A stretch of 64,000 nucleotides of DNA, taken from Cryobacterium soli (lineage in GTDB: Bacteria; Actinomycetota; Actinomycetes; Actinomycetales; Microbacteriaceae). The position numbers and the translations under genes were made by a program. Below, piece by piece: positions 16,633 to 25,180 of this stretch (position 1 is the stretch's first letter; each line of letters begins with the position of its first letter). Under the pieces are notes generated by a model. The model had not been told where the DNA came from. It searched no databases and worked only from the letters and a program-made list of their open reading frames with translations. The stretch is from the NCBI RefSeq assembly GCF_003611035.1, contig NZ_CP030033.1, positions 868,001 to 932,000 on the forward strand, given 5' to 3'.

Positions 16633-17510
16633 TTGACTGCACCGAGCGTGAGTCCTTCACGCAGCAGGCGGTAGGTGAAAACGAAGAGGATGAGGATGGG
16701 CACTGAGGTGATGACGGCCAGCGCCATCAGCCCCGGCCAGTTGATGCCGAAGGCCGACACTTGTTGGGCCAGCAGCGCGCTCAACGGGTAATTGCCGGGC
16801 GACAGGAAGAAGTTGACCGCGTAGAGAAACTCGCCCCAGGACATCAAGAAGACGAGCGTGCCGGTGGTGGCAACACCGTTGCGGGCGATCGGGAGCATGA
16901 CCGACCAGAAGGTACGCATCGTGCTTGCCCCGTCGATGGATGCGGCCTCTTCGAGCGCTTCGGGGACCGAGCGGAAGAACGGCCGCAGGAGCAACACGGC
17001 GAAGGGCACCAGCAGGGCGGTGTCGGCAATGATCACGCCGATGTTCTGGTCGAGCAGGCCCCAGGCGCCGAAGATCTGATACAGCGGGATGACGTTGGCC
17101 GTCTGGGGAACCATCTGCAGCACGATCAGCAGGCCGAGGCCGATGGTCGTGATGCGCGAGTCGACTCGTGACAGTCCGTAGCCGGCGGGGATGGCCACCA
17201 GCAGGGTGAGCGCCGTTGTTCCCGCGGCGATCACCAGCGACTGCTGCATAGCCACGAACAGCCCCTGGTTGGACAGCACGGCCGTGTATGCATCGAGGGT
17301 GGGCGTGAACAGGAACGACGACTGCGAGGAGATGACGTCGCGCGCGTCCTTCAAAGAGGTCAGCACGATGAACAGGATCGGGATGGCGTAGACGAGCAGA
17401 AGCACCACCCGCAACGGTCCGGCGACGGGTTGGAACCGCCGGCTGCGGCGGCGCGGGCGTCGGGCGGCCGGTGTGGTGGTTGCGCTCCGGGTGGGGATCA
17501 GGATGCTCAT
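16629..17510 (-). CDS. Carbohydrate ABC transporter permease, MalG type
   Basis: 293 residues. There are six membrane segments, and the EAA loop EALEEAASIDGASTMRTFWSVMLPIARNG near residue 190 contacts the ATPase. The N-terminal 25 residues are polar and Arg-rich. It overlaps the MalF-type gene by four bases and the GH127 gene by four bases. Together with the other permease and binding protein it forms a CUT1 importer. No ATPase gene is encoded here, so a shared MsiK-type ATPase elsewhere is expected. Confidence 0.94.
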   Translation of the reverse strand: MSILIPTRSATTTPAARRPRRRSRRFQPVAGPLRVVLLLVYAIPILFIVLTSLKDARDVISSQSSFLFTPTLDAYTAVLSNQGLFVAMQQSLVIAAGTTALTLLVAIPAGYGLSRVDSRITTIGLGLLIVLQMVPQTANVIPLYQIFGAWGLLDQNIGVIIADTALLVPFAVLLLRPFFRSVPEALEEAASIDGASTMRTFWSVMLPIARNGVATTGTLVFLMSWGEFLYAVNFFLSPGNYPLSALLAQQVSAFGINWPGLMALAVITSVPILILFVFTYRLLREGLTLGAVK

Positions 17511-18457
17511 GAGTTGGCCTCCTCGGCTCGAACGCTGCGGGCATAGATGACGGCGAGCACGATCACGAGCAGCACCGAGATGACTGCGGTCGCGGCGCCC
17601 ATTCCAAAGTCGAACCGCACGAACGCCTGCAGATAGCTCAGGAATGGCAGCGTGTTGGTGGCAACCCCCGGTCCGCCGTAGGTCATGACGAAGATGAAGT
17701 CGAAGGATCGGAAGGCGTACACGATGGTGAGCACAGCGAGCACGAGGGTCGTCGGCCGGACGGCCGGAATGATCATGTGCCAGATCTCTTGCCAGCGGCT
17801 GGCACCATCGATGCGGGCGGCCTCGAAGGTCTCAGCGGGGATGCCGAGAATGCCGGCCCGGAAGACGAGAGCGTTGAACGGCACCACCGCCCAGGAGTTC
17901 ACGATCGCCACGGATAGGAGTGCGAACCTGTCGTCGTAGAGGAATGGAACGGCATCCTGGGAGAGCCCCACTCCGGTGATGACGGAGTTGATCAGGCCGG
18001 CATCACCGAGGAGGAACTTCCAGACACTGCCGTTCACCACGGGCGGGAGCGCCCAGATGAACACCATGAGTCCGAGCACGAAGGCAGAAAGCAGATTGCT
18101 CGTGCTCAGCAGGATGGCGGCGGCCAGGCCGCCGACCAGTCCGATGACCGTGACGATGAGAACGAACACGACGGTGTTGCCCAGTGCAGGAAAGAGTGAT
18201 CCCTGAGCTGCGCTGCCCACGAAGTTGTCCGTACCGACAAATTCCCACGGTTGGTTGAGTGTGCGCGACGTCACGTCGCTGACGCTCATGCGCCCCAATT
18301 GGGCCAATGGAAAGAAGGAGAAGACGAGGAGGAAGATCCCTGCCGGCACCGCAAAGGCGAGTTTCTTGCGTTTGGTCGCGCTTCGGCGCAGCCCGGACAG
18401 GCCGGACGACGCCGGGGTGCGCCGCCCCAGCCCTGAGGTCGTGAGGTCTATTGACAT
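17507..18457 (-). CDS. Carbohydrate ABC transporter permease, MalF type
   Basis: 316 residues. The first cytoplasmic stretch is followed by a membrane helix (KLAFAVPAGIFLLVFSFFPLAQL). The EAA motif is ETFEAARIDGASRWQEIW near residue 215. About six membrane segments are present. The stop overlaps the MalG-type gene (ATGA). The order binding protein, MalF-like, MalG-like, hydrolase is the usual CUT1 operon order. The substrate is inferred as an arabinose-containing oligosaccharide from the GH127 gene behind it. Confidence 0.94.
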   Translation of the reverse strand: MSIDLTTSGLGRRTPASSGLSGLRRSATKRKKLAFAVPAGIFLLVFSFFPLAQLGRMSVSDVTSRTLNQPWEFVGTDNFVGSAAQGSLFPALGNTVVFVLIVTVIGLVGGLAAAILLSTSNLLSAFVLGLMVFIWALPPVVNGSVWKFLLGDAGLINSVITGVGLSQDAVPFLYDDRFALLSVAIVNSWAVVPFNALVFRAGILGIPAETFEAARIDGASRWQEIWHMIIPAVRPTTLVLAVLTIVYAFRSFDFIFVMTYGGPGVATNTLPFLSYLQAFVRFDFGMGAATAVISVLLVIVLAVIYARSVRAEEANS

Positions 18458-18490
18458 GGAACTTCCTGCCTCGTCTTATCGGGTGTCGGT

Positions 18491-19765
18491 CTACTGCGCG
18501 AGCAGCGGCTCGAGATCGGCGACCAGCTTCGCCGCAGCATCCGCCGGCGTCATCTGGCCACCGATCACGGCGCTCCAGATCTGTCCGACCACAAGCTGCT
18601 GGTCGGCGACGGACGCCGCCGGCACGGCCGGTGCCGGGTAGTTCGCACCGTTCTTCTCAAGTGTCTGGGCGAACGCGGCGAGGATCGGGTCCTCGGTCAC
18701 CTCGGGGGCAGCTGCGGCATCCAGACGGCTCGGGATGCTGCCGACACGGTTCAATGCGATGGCCTGCCCTTCCTCGCTGAAGTAGGTCTGCTCCAGGTAG
18801 TCCCAGGCCAGCTCGGGGTTGGTGCTGAACGCTCCGATGCTCTGGCCTTCGCCGCCGAGGTAGACCTGACCGTTGTCGCCGACCGGGAGCGGCACAACGC
18901 CGAAGTTGAAGTCAGCGTCGCTGCGGGCGGTGCCGAGCTGCCAGTTGCCGTTCTGGGCGAACGCCACGTTTCCGGCCGCCCAGGTTTGGAACGGAACCGT
19001 CTGGTCCCAGGTCACGGCCTCGCGGGTGAGGGCACCGGACTCGGTCCAGGACTGAATCGTCGAGAAGGCCTGTTCGAGCGGCGCGGCCTCGGGCGCGTCG
19101 TAGTTGAATCCGAAGCTGGTCAGCCAGGGGTACGCCTGCCACTCCCCCTGCGACTGGGGCAGGCCCGAGAGCGTGATGCCGCCCTTGCCCGCGGCGGTCA
19201 CAGCGGCCAAGGCCGCGTCGAGCTCGTCCATGGTGGTGGGCGGCTTGATGCCGACCTCATCGAGGATGTCCTGGTTGTACCAGAGCGCGAGCAGGTTGAC
19301 GTAGCCCTGCACGCCGTAGACATCGCCGTCGAGCGAGTGCACGACTCCCTCGGGGAACTGATCCTTGTCGTCGAACGCGTTCCACTGTTCGCTCATGGGA
19401 GCGAGCGCACCGCCCAGAGCGAGCGTCGAGGCATCGGCGCCGTTGTAGACGACCACGTCGGGGCCGGTCTTCGAGCCAACGGCCGTGATCAGCTTCGAGT
19501 TCATCTGGTCGTACGGCACGAAGACGTTCTCGACGGTGACCCCTTCGTTGTTCTTCTCGAAGAGTTCTTTGTAGTCGGTCATGACCTTGACCTGGTTCGT
19601 GTCGCTGAAGTAGTGCCACACGGTGATTGTGTCGCTGTCGCCGGAGGCCCCTCCTGATGACGACGGCGTACAGCCGGTGAGGGCGAGAGCCGCTGAAACG
19701 GCGATTGCGCCGCCGGCGAGAGTGAGTGAGCGGATGCGGCGGGTGCGCGCTGGTTTCGCTGCCAT
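18491..19765 (-). CDS. Sugar ABC transporter substrate-binding lipoprotein (CUT1)
   Basis: 424 residues. The lipoprotein signal is ALALTGC with Cys at 32. The mature start is GGASGDSDTITVWHYFSDTN, the classic first strand of cluster D binding proteins. WYNQDILDEVGIKPPTTMDE is the domain-crossing signature of this family. It is anchored outside the membrane and delivers sugar to the permeases at 16629-18457. It is the first gene of the operon. The 230-bp gap to the divergent lacI gene holds two palindromes that are candidate operators. Confidence 0.95.
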   Translation of the reverse strand: MAAKPARTRRIRSLTLAGGAIAVSAALALTGCTPSSSGGASGDSDTITVWHYFSDTNQVKVMTDYKELFEKNNEGVTVENVFVPYDQMNSKLITAVGSKTGPDVVVYNGADASTLALGGALAPMSEQWNAFDDKDQFPEGVVHSLDGDVYGVQGYVNLLALWYNQDILDEVGIKPPTTMDELDAALAAVTAAGKGGITLSGLPQSQGEWQAYPWLTSFGFNYDAPEAAPLEQAFSTIQSWTESGALTREAVTWDQTVPFQTWAAGNVAFAQNGNWQLGTARSDADFNFGVVPLPVGDNGQVYLGGEGQSIGAFSTNPELAWDYLEQTYFSEEGQAIALNRVGSIPSRLDAAAAPEVTEDPILAAFAQTLEKNGANYPAPAVPAASVADQQLVVGQIWSAVIGGQMTPADAAAKLVADLEPLLAQ

Positions 19766-19831
19766 GAGACTTCCTTGTCTGGAATCATCGTTGATTGAGG
19801 TGGTGCAGTGCTAACGACCTTCACGAAACTT

Positions 19832-19849
19832 GCCGAAAAGGTTTTCGGC
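19832..19849. promoter_or_regulatory. Palindrome, candidate LacI operator (arabinoside locus, site 1)
   Basis: GCCGAAAA-GG-TTTTCGGC, perfect 8-bp arms with a 2-bp centre. It lies 67 bp upstream of the binding-protein start codon (other strand). It shares the half site CCGAA with site 2. Confidence 0.65.
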
Positions 19850-19897
19850 GAATGTAGCAGCGAACTACAGGTGACGTCAACCATGTATTGTCGACTC

Positions 19898-19914
19898 AAC
19901 CGAAATATTCGGTT
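19898..19914. promoter_or_regulatory. Palindrome, candidate LacI operator (site 2)
   Basis: AACCGAA-ATA-TTCGGTT, perfect 7-bp arms. It is closer to the lacI gene (start 19996), 49 bp beyond site 1. The two sites together could let one repressor act on both divergent transcripts. Confidence 0.68.
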
Positions 19915-19995
19915 TTTGCCTTTTCGTGGCACGACGCCGAGATCGGGGGCGGGCCACCGGGGCATCCACTGCACAAAAAGCTAGGGGGCGTCGCC

Positions 19996-21006
19996 ATGGC
20001 GACCACAGATACTCCGCAACCGCGCTCCACTCTGCGCGATGTCGCCAGGCTCGCCGGTGTGTCTGTCGCCACAGCCTCGAAAGCGCTGAACGGACGCGAC
20101 CAGGTGCATCCGGATACTCGCGCCCGTGTCCTCAGTGCGGCCGAGCGGATCTCCTTCACGCCCAACGCGCTCGCCCGCGGGTTACTTGCCGGTCAGACCG
20201 GCACCGTCGGCCTGATTACCGGCGACCTCGACGGCCGGTTCTCGCTGCCCATCCTGATGGGTGCCGAGGATGCGTTCGGTAAGGGCAAGATGTCGGTTCT
20301 GCTTTGCGATGCACGCGGCGACGCCATCCGGGAGAGGTACCATCTGGACGCTCTGCTGAGTCGCCGCGTCGACGGCCTGATCGTCGTGGGCCCACGCACC
20401 GATCCGCGGCCCTCACTCGGGCGCACCCTGCCGGTGCCTGTGGTGTACGCCTACTCCCCCTCGACCGATGAAGACGATCTCTCCCTCGTACCCGACAACG
20501 TGCAGGGCGGTGCGGATTCCGTGGACTTCTTGGTGGCGCGCGGCCGGCGACATATCGCCCACATCACCGGCGAAATCGGATACGCGGCGTCGCAGGACCG
20601 CGTGAAAGGTATCGAGACCGCCATGCTTCGGCACGGACTGTCGCTCGTCGGCGGGGCTCAGTTCGGGTCGTGGACAGAGCAGTGGGGGCGCAACGCCGCC
20701 GCCCAGCTGATCGAACAGCATCCCGAAGTCGACGGCATTCTGTGCGGGAACGACCAGATCGCCCGCGGCGTGCTTGAGGTGGCGAGGGAGGCCGGTTGGG
20801 CCGTTCCCGGTCGGGTGTCGGTGATGGGCTACGACAATTGGGAGGTCTTCACGACCGGGTCCCGGCCCCCGCTCACGAGTGTCGACATGAACCTCGAGGC
20901 GCTGGGGGCGCTGGCCGCGCGTCGGCTGTTCGACGCGATCAACGGAGACACCCGCTCCGGGGTTGAGTCGCTCCCCTGCCGCATCGTTCCCCGGGAGACC
21001 ACCTAA
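19996..21006 (+). CDS. LacI-family transcriptional regulator of the GH127 locus
   Basis: 336 residues from the ATG at 19996, preceded by AGGGGG. The N-terminal helix-turn-helix is TLRDVARLAGVSVATASKALNGRDQVHPDTRARVL, and the hinge is FTPNALARGLLAGQT. The rest is a periplasmic-binding-like sensor domain (VGLITGDLDGRFSLPILMGA...). The open frame extends to 19888 but reads through a palindrome and is not coding. It is divergent from the importer operon. By family it should repress that operon until an arabinoside ligand binds. Confidence 0.93.
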   Translation: MATTDTPQPRSTLRDVARLAGVSVATASKALNGRDQVHPDTRARVLSAAERISFTPNALARGLLAGQTGTVGLITGDLDGRFSLPILMGAEDAFGKGKMSVLLCDARGDAIRERYHLDALLSRRVDGLIVVGPRTDPRPSLGRTLPVPVVYAYSPSTDEDDLSLVPDNVQGGADSVDFLVARGRRHIAHITGEIGYAASQDRVKGIETAMLRHGLSLVGGAQFGSWTEQWGRNAAAQLIEQHPEVDGILCGNDQIARGVLEVAREAGWAVPGRVSVMGYDNWEVFTTGSRPPLTSVDMNLEALGALAARRLFDAINGDTRSGVESLPCRIVPRETT

Positions 21007-21184
21007 CCGGGCGGGTGGATCTGTGGGGAGGCTTGTTCCTTCGCGGAAGGCCGCGATGGCCAGGCTTCATGCTTTCACGCAGGGCATCGTGGCGTCGCAA
21101 CGGATGCGTTCGCAGAGTGCCGACCGCCCCACCGGCCCCACAACCCGCCGCCGCGGTCACACGTTTTGGCTCGCTGGAAATGGT

Positions 21185-21231
21185 CCCGCCCCGCCTCACC
21201 CCACCCGGCGGGGCGGGGCGGGGCGGGGCGG
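21185..21231. terminator. GC-rich hairpin with (GGGGC) run, candidate terminator
   Basis: CCCGCCCCGCC (21185-21195) pairs perfectly with GGCGGGGCGGG (21207-21217), and the GGGGC unit repeats about four to five times up to 21231. It sits 6 bp after the stop of the glucoamylase-like gene (minus strand) and downstream of the lacI gene (plus strand), so it could stop both. The G-rich strand also fits a four-tract G-quadruplex pattern. No T-run follows. Confidence 0.55.
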
Positions 21232-21236
21232 CCCGG

Positions 21237-22808
21237 TCACTCCAGCTTGGAACCGAAGATCTGCGCTTCGACGAGCGGACGCACGGCCGCCTCAAGATCG
21301 TCGTCGACGAAGTAGTCCTTGAGTCGATCGTCGAGCAGGTCGTTGGCGATCGCGGCCATGATCATCGACTGGTCGAGGGAGAGATACCGCTTCGCGATGG
21401 TGCCGCTCTGCGTCGCGACGGCGTCGTAGAAGCCGCCGGGGCCGTAGGCGCCCAGGTCGTTCTTGATCCCCGCGAGGTTGCTCAGCACGGCCGGCTTGTC
21501 ATAGGGAAGGGCGAGGAATGATGCGTGCGGCGTCACGACGCCATCGCCGAACTCGGGGTTCGGGTTGCCGGCCTCGCGGCATCCGTCGTAGCCGGCATCG
21601 ACATTGGTGCGCTCCCGGTCGGAGGCGTAGCCGTCGGCGCTCATACCCACTCCCTCGACTCCGTACTCGGCATACTCGCCGAAGGGGTCGCTCGCCGGGG
21701 AGAAGCCCCAGTAGCCGTAGCCGGCCTCGTCGAGACCGTGCTCGATCTGGGCGCGCACGCTCGCCGGGTGGTTCACGGCCCAGGACTGCGGTCCCCAGTC
21801 GGCTTCGGGCACGAGCAGGTCGGGCATGAGCGCCTCGAACATGCTGCCGCCCCAGGCCGGAACGAGCTTCATGCCCCGGTACTCATAGACGCCCTCGTAG
21901 ACGGGCACCCCGAGGTACTCCCTCGTCTCGCCGGTGGGCTTCTGTTCCTGCCAGGCGAAGTCGCAGCCCTGAGCGGGCATGGTGCGCAGGGTTCCGTAGT
22001 AGGCCTCAGCAGGAATCTGTCCGTTGGCGATGCCGAGGTAGTTCACGATGCGCGCTTCGCTCACACTCGTGTCGTAGTGGTGGCAGGTGTAGTAGAGCTC
22101 CGAGCCATCGTCGCCGTAGTTGCCGGGAACGCTGCAGCCGGGAGGCGGTGTCACCCAGAAACCGCCGCGATTGAGCCCGGCGCCGTTGACGGCGTTCGCT
22201 CCGCCCTCGAGATCGTGGAAGTAGCCGAAGTCCATGCTGGCGTAGAGGGCATCGGCCGATCGGGCGAGGCGGGGTTCCGCCTCGGCGACGATACGGAAGG
22301 ACGCGGCGAGCCAGCCGTTGTCGACCGAGCTCAGGAACGGGTCGACGGGGTCGTCACTTCCCGGCCAGGTCGTGAGTTTGTGACCGTCCTTCGGCGAGTA
22401 CCAGTTGTAGAACATGCCACTGGGCTCGTGCCGCTCGATGCGCTCAAGAGTCTTGAGGGTGGATTTCATCCGCTTGAAGGCATCCTGCGTGCTGATGATT
22501 CCGAGGTCCCGCGCCGAGACGACCGACCACAGGTAGCCGCCGATATTGGTCGGGCTGGTGTTGTCGCTCGGTTCGGACAGGTCGCCCTGCAGCTTGTCGG
22601 CGGGCAGCCCGGTCTTCTTGTCGGTCATGGCGGCGAGGGAGGCCCAGGTGTCGACGGCATAGCCCCTGAGGACCGCGCTGGCTCCGCGCGGATCGCCCGA
22701 CGTGGGCCCCGTCGAGGTGCCGGGGGCGGCGGTGGCGCTCGGCGCGATGATGAGCGTTCCCGCCACCAGCGCGGCGCACAGCACGGCAATCTTTGGTGTT
22801 CGTTTCAC
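21237..22808 (-). CDS. Secreted glucoamylase-like (PF10091-type) glycoside hydrolase
   Basis: About 523 residues from the GTG at 22808 (VKRTPKIAVLC) with a GAAGGAA site. The upstream extension of the frame is not coding-like. A Sec signal peptide ends near ATAAPG. The domain pattern GGYLWSVVSARDLGII, SSVDNGWLAASF, AWGGSMFEALMPDLL, YGYWGFSP and the end RYLSLDQSMIMAAIAND are typical of the glycoamylase-like (alpha/alpha)6 domain that includes GH144 beta-1,2-glucanases. The exact glucan is uncertain. It is a single gene with a perfect 14-bp palindrome 99 bp upstream, likely an operator. Confidence 0.85.
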   Translation of the reverse strand: MKRTPKIAVLCAALVAGTLIIAPSATAAPGTSTGPTSGDPRGASAVLRGYAVDTWASLAAMTDKKTGLPADKLQGDLSEPSDNTSPTNIGGYLWSVVSARDLGIISTQDAFKRMKSTLKTLERIERHEPSGMFYNWYSPKDGHKLTTWPGSDDPVDPFLSSVDNGWLAASFRIVAEAEPRLARSADALYASMDFGYFHDLEGGANAVNGAGLNRGGFWVTPPPGCSVPGNYGDDGSELYYTCHHYDTSVSEARIVNYLGIANGQIPAEAYYGTLRTMPAQGCDFAWQEQKPTGETREYLGVPVYEGVYEYRGMKLVPAWGGSMFEALMPDLLVPEADWGPQSWAVNHPASVRAQIEHGLDEAGYGYWGFSPASDPFGEYAEYGVEGVGMSADGYASDRERTNVDAGYDGCREAGNPNPEFGDGVVTPHASFLALPYDKPAVLSNLAGIKNDLGAYGPGGFYDAVATQSGTIAKRYLSLDQSMIMAAIANDLLDDRLKDYFVDDDLEAAVRPLVEAQIFGSKLE

Positions 22809-22906
22809 AGCGTGTTCCTTCGTGTCGTCATTGACCGCGTCGGCGCCGGGTGACCGATCACCGGATGACCGGGCCCAATCAGGCGCGCTAAGCACGTTCC
22901 GAAGAG

Positions 22907-22920
22907 TGTATGCGCATACA
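22907..22920. promoter_or_regulatory. Palindrome, candidate operator of the glucoamylase-like gene
   Basis: TGTATGC-GCATACA, a perfect 14-bp inverted repeat with a central CG step, the shape favoured by LacI-family repressors. It lies 99 bp upstream of the GTG start at 22808. It differs from the other palindromes in the window, so a regulator encoded elsewhere is implied. Confidence 0.6.
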
Positions 22921-23047
22921 TCCCCATGCGCAAGGAATCCTCAGAGACCCCATGCGGCCCTAAGAACCTGCCTGCTGGCACAGATCCGCAGCAGGCGGCC
23001 GGCGCCCACGATGACGGAGGCCCAAACAGGCCGACAAACGGATGCCG

Positions 23048-24820
23048 CTACGAAACACTCCGACGCCGGATCAGCACGAGCGCGCCGCCGGCGAGCAGCG
23101 CCAGCAGTGCGGCGAAGCCGAGCGGTGCTCCGTCGAATCCGGTGCGGGCCAGAACCTGCACTTGACCGGCCGGCGGCGAAGCAGGCTCTGCCGCTGGCGG
23201 CACAGTCTCCGGCGGCGAGATCGGGTCCACCGGCGTGATCGGGTCTGGTGGCGTGATAGCCCCCGCTGCCAAATAGGAGAGGTACGTCACCGTGCCGTTC
23301 GTGTTGACGGTGAGGTAGGCGATCCGCGACAGCGCGGTGCCATCGGCGGCCACGCCCGAGAGCGTCACGGTGTGCGCTCCGGCCGAGAGCCCCGCCGGGA
23401 AGACAGCGGTGGCGCTGAACGATCCCGATGCAGCAATGGTCTCCCGCACAAGCTCCACCGGTGTCGGCCGCAGAATCACGGTGACCTCGGATCCCTCACG
23501 CAGGCCCGCGCCCGACCCGGTCAGCGTGGCACCGGCGACAGCCTGCCCCACGGCCAAATCCAGGTCGAGCGCGAGGCTCGCAGCAACCGGCTCCTCGGGA
23601 ATCACGGGCTCGGCCGTCCACTTCGCGTAGGCGGTCACGTCGGCGCTGACGGCGGCGGAGAACACGAACGGTTCGAGTAGGGTCTCGTCGCTGAACCACC
23701 CGTCGAAGACCCACCCCGCCGCCACCGGGACGCTGGGAACCGCGGGCGCGGTCGCACTCTCAATGCGCTGCGCTGCCACCGCTTCACCGTGACCGTTCAG
23801 TTCGAACGACACGATCACGTCCGCCGCGCTCGCGTAGCCGCGCCAGCTGGGAGAGCTGAATCCTCCGTCGCCGGCGAAACGAGACAGGTAGTGCACGGTC
23901 AGGCCGGTGGCTCGGCCAAGCGACGGCACGGACGCGCCATCATCGGCGTAGACCATGTAGGTCATCTGGGCGTCGCCGGCGAATTCCACTCGGGTCAGGC
24001 CCGGATTTCCGTCGAAGGCACCCTCGCCGATGACCTCAACCGACGTCGGTATCGACACCGAGGTCAGGTTGTTGTTCTTGAACGCAAAGCCGCTGATGAA
24101 GCTCAGCCCCTCGTTCAGGGTGAGCGCGCTGAGCGCATTGTCCGCGAAGGCGTCGTCGCCGAGCGTGACAACCGACCCGGGGATGTCGACGCTGGTCAGC
24201 TTGTTCGCTCCGAACGCGTGGCCGGCGATTTCGGTCACAGTGTCGGGGATCGTCACGGATACGAGCTGATTGCCCTCGAAGATGCTCTCGGGAATGGTCG
24301 TCATCCAGCTCGGGATCACCACCTGCGTCAGGTCATTGCCGCTGAAAGCGCTGTAGCCCACGTCAATGGCTGAGTCCGAAAGACTGAGGTTCGAGATGTT
24401 GTTGGCATCGAAAGCCCAGGATCCGATCGTGCGCACCGATTCCGGTAGCACCAGGGTTTCGAGGCTGTTCTCCGCGAACGCGACGTCGCCGATGGTGGTC
24501 ACGTTCGCACCGATCGTGACCGACTCGATGCCCGCGCCCAGAAAAACGTAGGCGTCAATGGCCGTGACGTCGTAGCTCGTCGCGCCATTCACCACGATCT
24601 CGTCGGGGATGACGACATCGGGGTTGACCCGGTCGTACCCCGTGACCAGCGCGGTGTGCGTTCCCGCGTCGAGGACAAAGGTCAATCCGGCCTCTTTGTA
24701 TCCGGGTACACCAGCGTGGGCAGCCCCTCCAGTCAGCATGACCGAACCGGCAACAAGTGCCCCCGCGGCAGTTGCCGCCGTCACCCGCGCCAGACGCGTC
24801 ATCGACAACACAGCAGACAC
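23048..24820 (-). CDS. Sortase-anchored surface protein with BspA-type leucine-rich repeats
   Basis: About 590 residues from the GTG at 24820 (GGGGG five bases upstream); an ATG at 24802 is also possible. A signal peptide precedes about eight ~23-residue repeats of the LRR_5/BspA form (e.g. TIGSWAFDANNISNLSLSDS, EIAGHAFGANKLTSVDIPGS). Next is an InlB-like beta-grasp unit (VSFELNGHGEAVAAQ ... GWVFDGWFSDETLLEPF), an Ig-like stretch, and a Pro-rich spacer. The C-terminus is LARTG (557-561), a hydrophobic helix and RRR, a LAXTG signal typical of class E sortases in high-GC actinobacteria. It probably mediates adhesion or protein contact. The sortase is not in the window. Confidence 0.88.
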   Translation of the reverse strand: MSAVLSMTRLARVTAATAAGALVAGSVMLTGGAAHAGVPGYKEAGLTFVLDAGTHTALVTGYDRVNPDVVIPDEIVVNGATSYDVTAIDAYVFLGAGIESVTIGANVTTIGDVAFAENSLETLVLPESVRTIGSWAFDANNISNLSLSDSAIDVGYSAFSGNDLTQVVIPSWMTTIPESIFEGNQLVSVTIPDTVTEIAGHAFGANKLTSVDIPGSVVTLGDDAFADNALSALTLNEGLSFISGFAFKNNNLTSVSIPTSVEVIGEGAFDGNPGLTRVEFAGDAQMTYMVYADDGASVPSLGRATGLTVHYLSRFAGDGGFSSPSWRGYASAADVIVSFELNGHGEAVAAQRIESATAPAVPSVPVAAGWVFDGWFSDETLLEPFVFSAAVSADVTAYAKWTAEPVIPEEPVAASLALDLDLAVGQAVAGATLTGSGAGLREGSEVTVILRPTPVELVRETIAASGSFSATAVFPAGLSAGAHTVTLSGVAADGTALSRIAYLTVNTNGTVTYLSYLAAGAITPPDPITPVDPISPPETVPPAAEPASPPAGQVQVLARTGFDGAPLGFAALLALLAGGALVLIRRRSVS

Positions 24821-24934
24821 TGATACCCCCGAGCAACTCGCTGCGTCGGCATCGTTGGCACCCGGCTGGGCGGGAAAATGCAGATACATACCGGCGAACG
24901 CCAGCGGAAGGAGCTTATAACAGGGGGCACGCAT

Positions 24935-25180
24935 ATGGGTCACATGTTCTGGGATGTGCTCGACTTCCAGCCAATTGTCCAGTCGCCCGAAACGCTCTAT
25001 CAAGACCGCCGGCCACCGCTTGACTCCGCAGGCGTGCGGGAGGATCTGACGTCAAGCTGGCCTGTACCCCAAATAGGCGACCCGCTCCCCCGCACGAACC
25101 CACATGGCACCGACGGAAGACATGCACCACCAAGGCAACAATATGAGCAGCCCGAGTTCTCTGGAAGTATCAAGCCATGA
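24935..25180 (+). CDS. Small protein coupled to the nuclease-like gene, unknown
   Basis: 81 residues if started at the ATG at 24935 (MGHMFWDVLDFQPIV); 24944 is an alternative. GGGGG lies seven bases upstream. The N-terminus is slightly hydrophobic, and the rest is polar and proline-rich with little predicted order. Its stop overlaps the ATG of the following large gene by four bases (ATGA), which is the main reason to think it is real. I do not recognise a family. It may be only a leader frame that couples translation. Confidence 0.45.
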   Translation: MGHMFWDVLDFQPIVQSPETLYQDRRPPLDSAGVREDLTSSWPVPQIGDPLPRTNPHGTDGRHAPPRQQYEQPEFSGSIKP

